Of a stretch of DNA of 64,000 nt, positions 24,474 through 31,495 are shown in pieces. A model generated the notes under the pieces. The model made no database searches, was not told the DNA's origin, and saw nothing but the letters and a program-made list of their open reading frames with translations. The stretch is taken from contig NZ_JAEMHL010000007.1 in NCBI RefSeq assembly GCF_016458305.1, positions 62,001 to 126,000 on the forward strand, given 5' to 3'. Position 1 is the stretch's first letter. The number at the start of each line of letters is the position of its first letter. The stretch comes from Geomonas anaerohicana. Lineage in GTDB: Bacteria > Desulfobacterota > Desulfuromonadia > Geobacterales > Geobacteraceae. Made by a program: the position numbers and the translations under genes.

Positions 24474-26096
24474 ATGATCCATCTGTCCAACATCACGAAA
24501 CAGCACGGCTCGCAGGTCCTTTTCCGCGACGCCAGCTTCCAGATACTGCCCGGCACCCGTTCCGGCCTGGTCGGCCCCAACGGCGCAGGCAAGACCTCGC
24601 TGTTCCGGATCATCACCGGAGAGGAAGAGATCGACGCCGGCGATATTACCGTCGCCAAGAAGACCACCATCGGCTACTTCTCGCAGAACATCGGCGAAAT
24701 GTCGGGACGCTCCGCCCTTGAAGAGGTGATGGCGGTTTCTGCAGAGACGGTGCGCCTGGCCGGCGAACTGAAGCAGATGGAGGAGCAGATGGGGCTACCC
24801 ATGTCCGATGACGACATGGCGGCACTACTGGAGCGTTACGGCTCCGCCATGGAGGAATTTGAGCACCGTGGCGGCTACGATCTCGACTCGCGCGCCAAGG
24901 AGGTCCTGACCGGCCTCGGCATCGGCCCGGACCGCTTCAACAACCCGGTGGAATCCTTCAGCGGCGGCTGGCGCATGCGCGTGGCCCTGGCCGGGATCCT
25001 GACCCTGTCGCCCGACGTGCTCCTTTTGGACGAGCCGACCAACCACCTGGATGTCGAATCCATCATCTGGCTGGAGGAGTGGATCGCCAGCGAGTACAAG
25101 GGCGCGCTCCTGATGACCAGCCACGACCGCGACTTCATGAACCGCGTGGTGAACCGCATCGTCGAGGTGGCCAACAAGACCGTCACCACCTACGGCGGCA
25201 ACTACGATTTCTACGAGAGGGAACGCGACATCCGCCGCGAGCAGCTCCTGGCGAGTCACAAGCGCCAGCAGGAGATGCTGGCCAAGGAAGAGGAGTTCAT
25301 CGCCCGTTTCGCCGCCCGTGCCTCGCATGCGGCGCAGGTGCAGTCGCGGGTGAAGAAGATAGAAAAGATCGAACGCATCGAAATCCCGCCCGAAGAGCGC
25401 GTGGTGAAGTTCGAGTTCGCCACCCCGCCCAGAAGCGGCGACGACGTGGTGGCCATGGACAACCTGGGCAAGAGCTGGTTGAACCCCGACGGCAGCGTCC
25501 ATCCCATCTTCTCCGGGGTCACCGGGGTCATCAAGCGCCTGAGCAAGATCGCCGTGGTCGGTGTTAACGGTGCCGGCAAGTCCACCTTCCTGAAGACCAT
25601 CGCCGGCCAGACCGACGCCACCGAGGGGAGCGTCAGCCTTGGCGCCAACGTCGAGCTCGGTTACTTCAGCCAGCACGCCATGGAGATCCTCGATCCCAAG
25701 AAGACCATCTTCGAGACGGTGCAGGACGTCATTCCGCTCGCCACCATCGGCGTGATCCGTAACCTCCTGGGCGCCTTCCTGTTCCAGGGGGACGACGTCG
25801 ACAAGCGCATCGAGAACCTCTCCGGCGGCGAGAAGAGCCGCGTGGTACTGGCCACGCTCCTGGCGCGCCCGGTCAACTTCCTGGTGCTGGACGAGCCGAC
25901 CAACCACCTGGACATCCGCTCGCGCGAGATTCTCCTCGATGCACTGGAGAACTTCCAGGGGACCGTGATCCTGGTGAGCCACGACCGCCACTTCCTGCGC
26001 AAGCTGGTCGACCGCGTCATCGAGGTGGACCACGGCGAGATGCGCCTCTACGAGGGGAATTACGACTACTACCTCTCCAAGACCGCGCATGCCTGA
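24474..26096 (+). CDS. ABC-F family ATPase
   Basis: 540 residues with two ABC cassettes and no membrane segment. The first P-loop GPNGAGKTS is at about 36-44, followed by signature SFSGGWRMR and Walker B LLLDEPTNHLD. A basic linker (about 240-300, the P-site tRNA interaction motif region) follows. The second P-loop is GVNGAGKST, with signature LSGGEKSR and LVLDEPTNHLD. ABC-F proteins act on the ribosome, easing stalled or antibiotic-bound states. Which subgroup (EttA, YheS, Uup) is not decided here. GGGAG precedes the ATG. Confidence 0.93.
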   Translation: MIHLSNITKQHGSQVLFRDASFQILPGTRSGLVGPNGAGKTSLFRIITGEEEIDAGDITVAKKTTIGYFSQNIGEMSGRSALEEVMAVSAETVRLAGELKQMEEQMGLPMSDDDMAALLERYGSAMEEFEHRGGYDLDSRAKEVLTGLGIGPDRFNNPVESFSGGWRMRVALAGILTLSPDVLLLDEPTNHLDVESIIWLEEWIASEYKGALLMTSHDRDFMNRVVNRIVEVANKTVTTYGGNYDFYERERDIRREQLLASHKRQQEMLAKEEEFIARFAARASHAAQVQSRVKKIEKIERIEIPPEERVVKFEFATPPRSGDDVVAMDNLGKSWLNPDGSVHPIFSGVTGVIKRLSKIAVVGVNGAGKSTFLKTIAGQTDATEGSVSLGANVELGYFSQHAMEILDPKKTIFETVQDVIPLATIGVIRNLLGAFLFQGDDVDKRIENLSGGEKSRVVLATLLARPVNFLVLDEPTNHLDIRSREILLDALENFQGTVILVSHDRHFLRKLVDRVIEVDHGEMRLYEGNYDYYLSKTAHA

Positions 26097-26097
26097 A

Positions 26098-26216
26098 ACT
26101 CCCCCTAGCTAGAGGGGGGGGCCTTAAAGCGGGACCCTGAAAACTCCTCTTTAGCTAAGGGGGCCAAAAAAGTCCCCCTTTAACAAAGGGGGACTTTAGG
26201 GGGATTTGCTTTTTGG
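26098..26216. repeat. Compound C5/G5 repeat array
   Basis: At least two degenerate copies (CTCCCCCTAGCTAGAGGGGG and CTCCTCTTTAGCTAAGGGGG) lead to one full copy (CCCCCTTTAACAAAGGGGG plus a GGGGGATTTGC tail, 26178-26212). It is placed straight after the ABC-F stop and could end its transcript. Confidence 0.7.
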
Positions 26217-26355
26217 GGGTAAGCGGAAGGTTGCGGGAAGATGTCGCTAATCGGTAAGATTAACGCCCCTTACATTGATTGTTTGCCTTGAGCGCCTGCT
26301 CCGTGTTATAAGAGCGATGCTGTAATTCAATGACATCAAACAAAGGAGATCTGCA

Positions 26356-26733
26356 ATGTCGAAAAACCAGAACGAAATGACCTTTAAATACATCTTCACC
26401 TACGATTACAACCCCATCTATGTCAACGGTGCCCACGGCGGTATCTCTCCGCGCGGCGAGCTGGTGATCAACTTCTACCTCGAGCGCCAGCCGCTGCCGA
26501 ACGCCATCAGCCACGAGATCACCCAGGCCGGCCAGATCGGTCCCGAGACCGAGGTAGAGCCGTCTGATCTGGGCCGCAGCCTGGTGCGCCAGGTCATCAA
26601 CGGCATCGTCGTGAACCACCAGACCGCACGTGAACTGCACTACTGGCTGGGCGAGAAGATCAAGGAACTCGACGCCCTGGAACAGGCTCGCCAGGCCATG
26701 GCCGCTGAGCAGGCCGGCCAGGTCACCCACTAG
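26356..26733 (+). CDS. Conserved hypothetical protein, DUF3467-like
   Basis: 125 residues, soluble, with AAAGGAG upstream. A beta-rich first half (FKYIFTYDYNPIYVNGAHGG, then ELVINFYLERQ) is followed by an amphipathic helix (ARELHYWLGEKIKELDALEQ). The order 'xYVNxx..INF..VN...A..L...L...I' resembles DUF3467 proteins, but this is a weak pattern match. The own terminator and strong ribosome binding site suggest a well-expressed single gene. Confidence 0.7.
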   Translation: MSKNQNEMTFKYIFTYDYNPIYVNGAHGGISPRGELVINFYLERQPLPNAISHEITQAGQIGPETEVEPSDLGRSLVRQVINGIVVNHQTARELHYWLGEKIKELDALEQARQAMAAEQAGQVTH

Positions 26734-26753
26734 AGCACCGCTACAGCAAAGTA

Positions 26754-26793
26754 AAAGGGGCGGCATCCCATACGGGATCGCCGCCCTTTAGTA
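26754..26793 (+). terminator. Rho-independent terminator
   Basis: A long GC stem (AAAGGGGCGGC...GCCGCCCTTT, with an inner ATCCC/GGGAT pair) is followed by TAGTATTT. It lies 20 bp behind the DUF3467-like gene. Confidence 0.8.
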
Positions 26794-26828
26794 TTTATAC
26801 GGCCGATAGGCCCGATCACCGCAGCGGA

Positions 26829-27012
26829 GACTCTCCTCCCCCCGGAGGGGGGGACGCTAGGTCCAGGCTTGCCGCCCCCGTTTTTGCAGCTAGACAGGGA
26901 ATTATAGCTGTGTCGTCCCACGCTCCTCCCCCCGGAGGGGGGAGGTCGGGAGGGGGGATTAGACGCTGATGTCCCTCTCCCTGTCCCTCCCCCTCCGGGG
27001 GAGGGGACGCCA
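26829..27012. repeat. C6GGAGGGGGG repeat array
   Basis: The 325-bp gap between the terminator and the methyltransferase gene holds three short palindromes of the type CTCCCCCCGGAGGGGGG (about 26834-26852, 26930-26945) and CCCTCCGGGGGAGGGG (about 26990-27007). Each outer copy is followed by a related ACGCYARGTCC-type tail. No gene is seen here. Confidence 0.65.
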
Positions 27013-27058
27013 AGTCCGGGCAGCCCAGTTAAGAGATTTAAGAACGTTGAGGAGTCAC

Positions 27059-28258
27059 ATGTCCAAACAGTACGTGGTAGGAAACGAGTCGGTGCGCATG
27101 ATCGAGCTTGGGCATCCCTGGATCATCGCCGATGCCTATACCAAAAAGTGGCCCGCCGGCGAGGCCGGGGACCTGGTGGAACTGGTCGACGGCTCCGGGC
27201 GCTTTCTCGCCTCGGCACTGCTCGACCCCAGGGACCGCATCGTCGCGCGCATCCTGTCGCGCCAGCGCATGCGTCTCGACCGGGGCTGGGTGCAGGCACG
27301 CCTGGAACGGGCCGTGGCGCTCAGGAAAAACCACGCGCAACTGGACGACTCGGACGCCTACCGGCTGGTCAACGGCGAGGGTGACGGACTCCCCGGGCTC
27401 ACCGTGGACCGTTACGGTGACTACCTCATGGTGCAGGTGTACTGCTCGGGCTGGCGCAGGCATCTGAAACTGGTGACCCAGGCGCTGGAAGAGCTCCTGG
27501 CGCCGGCGGGAATCTACGAAAAGGGACGCCCCCAGAACACCAGGGAACTGGAGGCGGAGAGCGACACCAAGAAGTACGGGCGACTGCTGGCGGGGAAACC
27601 CGCCCCCGAGCCGCTTTTGGTGCGGGAAAACGGGCTCACCTACCGGGTCAGCCTCGAGCTCGGCCTGAACACCGGGCTCTTTCTCGACATGCGCAAGCAC
27701 CGGCGCGACCTCATGGCCCGGGTGCAGGGCAAGCGCTTTCTGAACCTGTTCTCCTACACCGGCGCCTTCTCGGTTGCCGCCGCGGCGGCCGGTGCGAGCC
27801 TGGTCACCAGCGTCGACGCTTCGCCCGGCTACATGGCCCAGGCGAAGGAGAACTTCGCGTTGAACCGGCTCAACCCCAAGCGGCACGAGTTCCTGGTCGG
27901 GGACTGCTTCACGGTACTGGACGACCTGGCCCGGCAGAAGAAGGTCTACGACGTGATCCTGATGGATCCCCCCTCCTTCTCCACCACGGCCAAGAGCCGC
28001 TTCACCACCCGCGGCGGCACCTCGGACCTGGTGGCCGCGGCGCTCAGGCTGCTCAAGGCGGGCGGGCTGCTGATCTCTTCCTCCAACCATCAGAAGGTGG
28101 ACCTGGCGGACTACCTGAAGGAGTTGCGCCGCGGCGCGCTGCAGGGGGGGGACCAGTTGCAGGTGGTTTCCTTCGGCGGGCAGCCCGAGGACTTTCCCTA
28201 TCCCGTGTCCTTCCCCGAAGGGCGCTACCTCAAGTACGTCATCGCGGTCAAGGGGTGA
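27059..28258 (+). CDS. Class I rRNA methyltransferase, RlmI type
   Basis: 399 residues from the ATG with GAGGAG upstream. An N-terminal PUA-like RNA-binding part (1-75) leads into a Rossmann SAM domain. LNLFSYTGAFSVAAAAAGA is motif I, VTSVDAS follows, and the catalytic-type DPPSF lies at about residue 302. RlmI methylates C1962 of 23S rRNA to m5C. The mature length matches RlmI (396 in E. coli). The enzyme class is firm; the exact target base is inferred. Confidence 0.88.
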   Translation: MSKQYVVGNESVRMIELGHPWIIADAYTKKWPAGEAGDLVELVDGSGRFLASALLDPRDRIVARILSRQRMRLDRGWVQARLERAVALRKNHAQLDDSDAYRLVNGEGDGLPGLTVDRYGDYLMVQVYCSGWRRHLKLVTQALEELLAPAGIYEKGRPQNTRELEAESDTKKYGRLLAGKPAPEPLLVRENGLTYRVSLELGLNTGLFLDMRKHRRDLMARVQGKRFLNLFSYTGAFSVAAAAAGASLVTSVDASPGYMAQAKENFALNRLNPKRHEFLVGDCFTVLDDLARQKKVYDVILMDPPSFSTTAKSRFTTRGGTSDLVAAALRLLKAGGLLISSSNHQKVDLADYLKELRRGALQGGDQLQVVSFGGQPEDFPYPVSFPEGRYLKYVIAVKG

Positions 28259-28268
28259 CCGGGCGGGA

Positions 28269-28676
28269 TCAGCTCACCCCGCAGTCGTGCAGGAATTTTG
28301 CATAGCGTTTGTCGGTAAGCTCGATGTGGTTGAGCACCCAACTGGACAGGAAATTCAACAGCTCCAGGGCGAGCCCCGGCCGCCTGGAGCTCAGCCGCTC
28401 CTTGAACGCGAAGGCCTTGGCGATGAAGCGCTGGTGCTCCAGTTCATGCAGGGCCATCTCGGGGTATCTGTGGGTACGGAACAGCTCTTCCTCCACCGCG
28501 AAGTGCGCCTGCGCGTAGTTGAACAGGTTGGTGAGCACGTCTTCCAACACGTCGGCGCTCTCGTTGTTCCTGATTGCCTGGTCCAACTCATCCATCATCT
28601 GGATCAACCTTTTGTGCTGCTCGTCCACCTTCACGATCCCCACACTCAAACTTTCCGACCACTCGATTATGTCCAT
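28269..28676 (-). CDS. Bacteriohemerythrin
   Basis: 135 residues from the Met preceded by GGGAGAGG. The diiron ligands are in order: H in DEQHKRLI, H and E in HFAVEEELF, H in HELEHQRF and the C-terminal HIELTD. That is the full hemerythrin set. Bacterial hemerythrins bind O2 or NO and are common in microaerobic or anaerobic delta-group bacteria. It converges on the methyltransferase gene with 10 bp between stops. Confidence 0.93.
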   Translation of the reverse strand: MDIIEWSESLSVGIVKVDEQHKRLIQMMDELDQAIRNNESADVLEDVLTNLFNYAQAHFAVEEELFRTHRYPEMALHELEHQRFIAKAFAFKERLSSRRPGLALELLNFLSSWVLNHIELTDKRYAKFLHDCGVS

Positions 28677-28807
28677 GAACCTCTCCCTTTGGGGGCGTGT
28701 TGAAACAGTGTATGCTTGCTCCGTAGCCAACCGGACCCACTCTGTGTTATCTTTTTCCCTTCGCCGTCAACTTCACCGCCAACTTCTCCGCAGCACCCGG
28801 AGCCTTC

Positions 28808-29404
28808 ATGGCCGAGCCCAGACCGCCCGAACTGGAAATCTCCTGCCAGCAGATCCTGCTGCCCGACTCTTCCGTCTATTCCGTGCAGTGGATCGATCTC
28901 CCCGTGGAGGCGGCAGTGCGGGGCACCCCCGCCTTCCTGCTGGAGCACTACTTCAAGGTAGTGCGTCGCTGCACCCTGGGGCTGATCACCCCGGTCATGG
29001 GACCCGGCGGCGTCGAGTTCCGGATCACCGGGACCCGCTATGCCCTGCTCGCCTTCAGCGCGGCCCGTTTCGAAACTGACCAGGAGACCCGGGCGGTCCA
29101 CCTCTGCATCAGCGGCGGCATCCTGGTACAGCCCGGGGAGTGCGACAGCGGCATGTTTTCCCTTTTGAACACGACCCGGCCCGATGGCGGGCGGGTCACG
29201 GTGCAGCTCTCCGACTACTGCCCGCTCCTTTTGGGGAGCAGGAGCCCCAGCCGGCTGCGCAAGCTCTGCTACGGGATGACGCAGTCGTTCTTCCACAAGG
29301 TGGTGACCATCAGGTACCTGGCCTCCCTGTTTCGTGAACTGTCCGGCGTGAAGGCGCAGGTCACAGTCAGAAACGTGGTGGTGCGCCAGGGAACGGATAT
29401 CTGA
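28808..29404 (+). CDS. Conserved hypothetical protein
   Basis: 198 residues, no signal peptide or membrane helix. It has a mixed beta/alpha pattern with an internal FRITGTRYALLAF strand and a C-terminal basic helical part (SRLRKLCYGMTQSFFHKVVTIRYLASLF). Codon use is like the host. I do not recognise a family. The ribosome binding site is weak, so the start may shift slightly. Confidence 0.6.
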   Translation: MAEPRPPELEISCQQILLPDSSVYSVQWIDLPVEAAVRGTPAFLLEHYFKVVRRCTLGLITPVMGPGGVEFRITGTRYALLAFSAARFETDQETRAVHLCISGGILVQPGECDSGMFSLLNTTRPDGGRVTVQLSDYCPLLLGSRSPSRLRKLCYGMTQSFFHKVVTIRYLASLFRELSGVKAQVTVRNVVVRQGTDI

Positions 29405-29475
29405 CCCAAGCTACTTTTCGGATGGAGATGAGACTACTTGAGGGATTTGCAGCGGGATAGTGACACAGGGGGGCT

Positions 29476-29658
29476 CTAGTCGGGCTTCTTCTGGTTCAGG
29501 GCTTCGTAGAGCGCGATCTGCTCGGCGCTCGAGAGCTTTTTTTTCGAGCAATGCTTGCCCAGGCACATCCTGCACCTGTCATCGGAACACCACTGGCAGA
29601 AGCTGCAGTCAGGGCAGGGGTGCTTCTTGCAGTTCCGGGAATCTTTCTTTTCGTCCAT
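29476..29658 (-). CDS. Small cysteine-rich protein
   Basis: 60 residues with eight Cys in 26 positions (pattern C-x4-C-x2-C-x2-C-x2-C-x4-C-x2-C-x4-C) amid Lys and Asp. This is consistent with binding one or two metal ions or a zinc-finger-like fold. The start shown is the Met directly before DEKKDS; the longer frame has poor N-terminal sequence. It lies behind a terminator hairpin on its own strand, so it has its own promoter. Function unknown. Confidence 0.6.
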   Translation of the reverse strand: MDEKKDSRNCKKHPCPDCSFCQWCSDDRCRMCLGKHCSKKKLSSAEQIALYEALNQKKPD

Positions 29659-29681
29659 GTGACCGCTCTTACTGCTGTGAC

Positions 29682-29721
29682 TGAAAAAGCGGCGCCGGCA
29701 CCTTTGCCGTGCGCCGCTTTT
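29682..29721 (-). terminator. Terminator hairpin of the deacetylase gene
   Basis: A near-perfect stem (AAAAGCGGCGC / GCGCCGCTTTT with an inner CGGCA/TGCCG) ends in TTTTTC on the minus strand. It lies downstream of the polysaccharide deacetylase gene. Confidence 0.75.
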
Positions 29722-29758
29722 CTTATAGCCGATTAGTAGACCACGTTCTCTCTGGTAA

Positions 29759-29800
29759 AAGTCCCCCTTTTGCAAAGGGGGATCAGGGGGATTTGCTTTT
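29759..29800. repeat. C5/G5 dispersed repeat copy
   Basis: A clean copy of the family (CCCCCTTTTGCAAAGGGGG, then CAGGGGGATTTGC) lies between the deacetylase stop and its terminator. Confidence 0.7.
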
Positions 29801-29826
29801 CGTCGGGAGAGGCGCCCCGAGGAAGC

Positions 29827-30648
29827 TTAGTACACCACGTTCCTCTTGGGGGCGGTCCCCTCGACGATGCGGGCGAAGGATTTGCCCTGGTCCGCGTTGA
29901 TCAAGAGGTAGCGCGGCAGCTTCATGGCCACGTCGCCCGGGCCGGCGTGGTGGGCCTCGATGGTGAAGGTCGCCACGTAGCCCGCCTCGGCCGCCTTCTT
30001 GAGCAGGTAGTCGTCGTAGATGCCGAACGGCCACGCCAGCAGGTCCACCTTGGTCCCCAGCTTCTCTTCCAGTTTCGCCTTACTCTTCTTGAGCTGGGTC
30101 TGCACCGACTTCTCGAATTCTGCCGGCGCCATCTTCTTCTTGTCGTGCCTGAAGTTGGGGTGCCAGAAGGTGTGGGACTGGATGTCGAAGCCGTTCTTCT
30201 GCAGGGTTTTCAGCTGTTCCCAGGTCATGGCGTACTTGGCGTTGGAGATGGCCGAGGGGTAGACGAACACGGTGACCGGGACGTTGTACTTCTTGGCCAG
30301 CGGCAGCATGTCGCTGTAGACGGACTTGTGCGCGTCGTCCTCGACGATCACTACCGATTTCGGGGCGGGTGCCGGTCCCTTCTTCAGGTAGTAGTCCACG
30401 AGCTTTCTGAGCGGAATCACGGTGTAGCCGTTGTCGCGCAGGTACTTCAGGTGTTCCTCGAAGACCGAGGTCTTTATGGTCATGCCGTCGGCCACGGTGG
30501 GGCCGAAGCGGTGGTACAGGAGTATGGGGACGTGGACCCCCTGGCTGGCGACGGGCTGGGCCGGCTTGGCGGCCGGGGTGACGGCCTGCGCGCCGGTTAC
30601 GGCCAACAGGGCGACGGCGAGCAGCAGGAGCAGGATACGAAACTTCAT
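29827..30648 (-). CDS. Secreted polysaccharide deacetylase (NodB domain)
   Basis: 273 residues. Signal peptide 1-22 (cleavage near AQA). The NodB domain starts with HVPILLYHRF. The usual TFDDG motif is replaced by VIVEDDAHKSVY, keeping the catalytic acid pair, and the metal-binding SHTFWHP (H-x3-H) is intact. The later AWPFGIYDDYLLK matches the domain's fourth motif. Members remove N-acetyl groups from extracellular polysaccharide or peptidoglycan, metal-dependently. The architecture resembles PgaB-like deacetylases without the second domain. The altered first motif is a caution on activity. Confidence 0.85.
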   Translation of the reverse strand: MKFRILLLLLAVALLAVTGAQAVTPAAKPAQPVASQGVHVPILLYHRFGPTVADGMTIKTSVFEEHLKYLRDNGYTVIPLRKLVDYYLKKGPAPAPKSVVIVEDDAHKSVYSDMLPLAKKYNVPVTVFVYPSAISNAKYAMTWEQLKTLQKNGFDIQSHTFWHPNFRHDKKKMAPAEFEKSVQTQLKKSKAKLEEKLGTKVDLLAWPFGIYDDYLLKKAAEAGYVATFTIEAHHAGPGDVAMKLPRYLLINADQGKSFARIVEGTAPKRNVVY

Positions 30649-30803
30649 CGGTACAAAACCTCCGGTTGATTTTCAAACAACCCAACATAGCAGAAAGCAC
30701 GAAAATGTGAAACGCCGAATCCGCACGAACTTCAAAAGGAGCGGATGGATGCCCGGCGGGATGGTAGAATTCTCCAGTTCCATTCCAGTACAAGGAGGAA
30801 GAC

Positions 30804-31250
30804 ATGACATCATACCAGATCAAGTGCCCCGGTTGCGGTGCCGTCAATCGCATCCCCGCCGACAAGGAGGGGGTGGCCGGGACCTGCGGCAACTGCCGCG
30901 CCAAGCTCCCGCCTCTCTACAGCACCCCCCGCGAACTCCACGACGCAGACTTCGACGCCTTCGTCGCCGCATATCCCGGACCGGTGCTGGCGGAGTTCTG
31001 GGCCCCCTGGTGACCGCACTGCGTCTCATTCGCACCGGCGGTGCGAAAGGTTGCGGCACTCCTGGCCGGGGAGGCCCTGGTGGTCCAGGTGAACACGGAT
31101 CAAAGCCCGGTACTGGCGGGGCGCTTCGGGGTGCGCGGCATCCCGGTGCTGCACCTGGTGCGCAAGGGGAAGTCGGTCGAGCAGCTCTCCGGGGCGCAGC
31201 CGGCAGAGGCGGTGGTCGCCTGGTTCAGGCGTTTGCAGACTAAAGGCTGA
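30804..31250 (+). CDS. Selenocysteine-containing thioredoxin (Trx2/TrxC-like), TGA = Sec at codon 70
   Basis: Read through one in-frame TGA (31011-31013), this is a 148-residue thioredoxin. An N-terminal zinc ribbon (C8-x2-C11 and C28-x2-C31) is as in Trx2/TrxC. A thioredoxin fold follows, whose active site reads FWAPW-U-PHC, so TGA replaces exactly the first Cys of the CxxC motif (Sec70, Cys73). The conserved cis-Pro segment (RGIPVLH, P114) and C-terminal helix follow in the same frame. A hairpin starting on the base after the TGA fits a bacterial SECIS. AAGGAGG precedes the ATG. A nonsense-mutated pseudogene is the alternative, but it would not explain the hairpin and the exact Cys position. 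It is normally mis-split into two ORFs. Confidence 0.88.
31014..31056 (+). promoter_or_regulatory. SECIS-like hairpin directly after the Sec codon
   Basis: A lower stem CCGCA (31014-31018) pairs with TGCGG (31052-31056). The upper stem TTCGCACC (31029-31036) pairs perfectly with GGTGCGAA (31040-31047) around a GGC loop. The loop lies 23 nt after the TGA, within the spacing known for bacterial SECIS elements that recruit SelB. Confidence 0.8.
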
Positions 31251-31348
31251 CCGGTACTGGCATAGATGGTTGGCACTGCTCATTGACAGCGACCGATGGT
31301 TTGGCAGAATTGATGTCGGCTACTTCATAATGAGAAAGGGAGGTGACA

Positions 31349-31495
31349 ATGACGAGGGACCAACTGCAGATCCTTGAGAATCAACTGGTGGCCAACTGTC
31401 AGTACAAAGGCATTCAGACCACCATGCACAAGCTGCTGGAGAGCCTCTACGAGGGAAAGAGCCTCGATGCCATACTCACCGAGATGCTTGAATGA
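31349..31495 (+). CDS. 48-residue protein coupled to a sensor kinase
   Basis: A short ORF starts at an ATG with GGGAGGTGA upstream and ends in an ATGA overlap with the kinase start at 31492. The product is 48 residues, helical and charged, without a signal (MTRDQLQILENQ..., ending TEMLE). Strong translation signals and the coupling argue that it is real. It may be a leader that sets kinase translation or a small partner of the kinase; no family is recognised. Confidence 0.65.
   Translation: MTRDQLQILENQLVANCQYKGIQTTMHKLLESLYEGKSLDAILTEMLE

Noticed and set aside
30804-31250. Thioredoxin pseudogene broken by a nonsense codon
   Set aside because: The TGA sits exactly at the first active-site Cys, the frame goes on intact behind it, and a SECIS-like hairpin starts on the next base.
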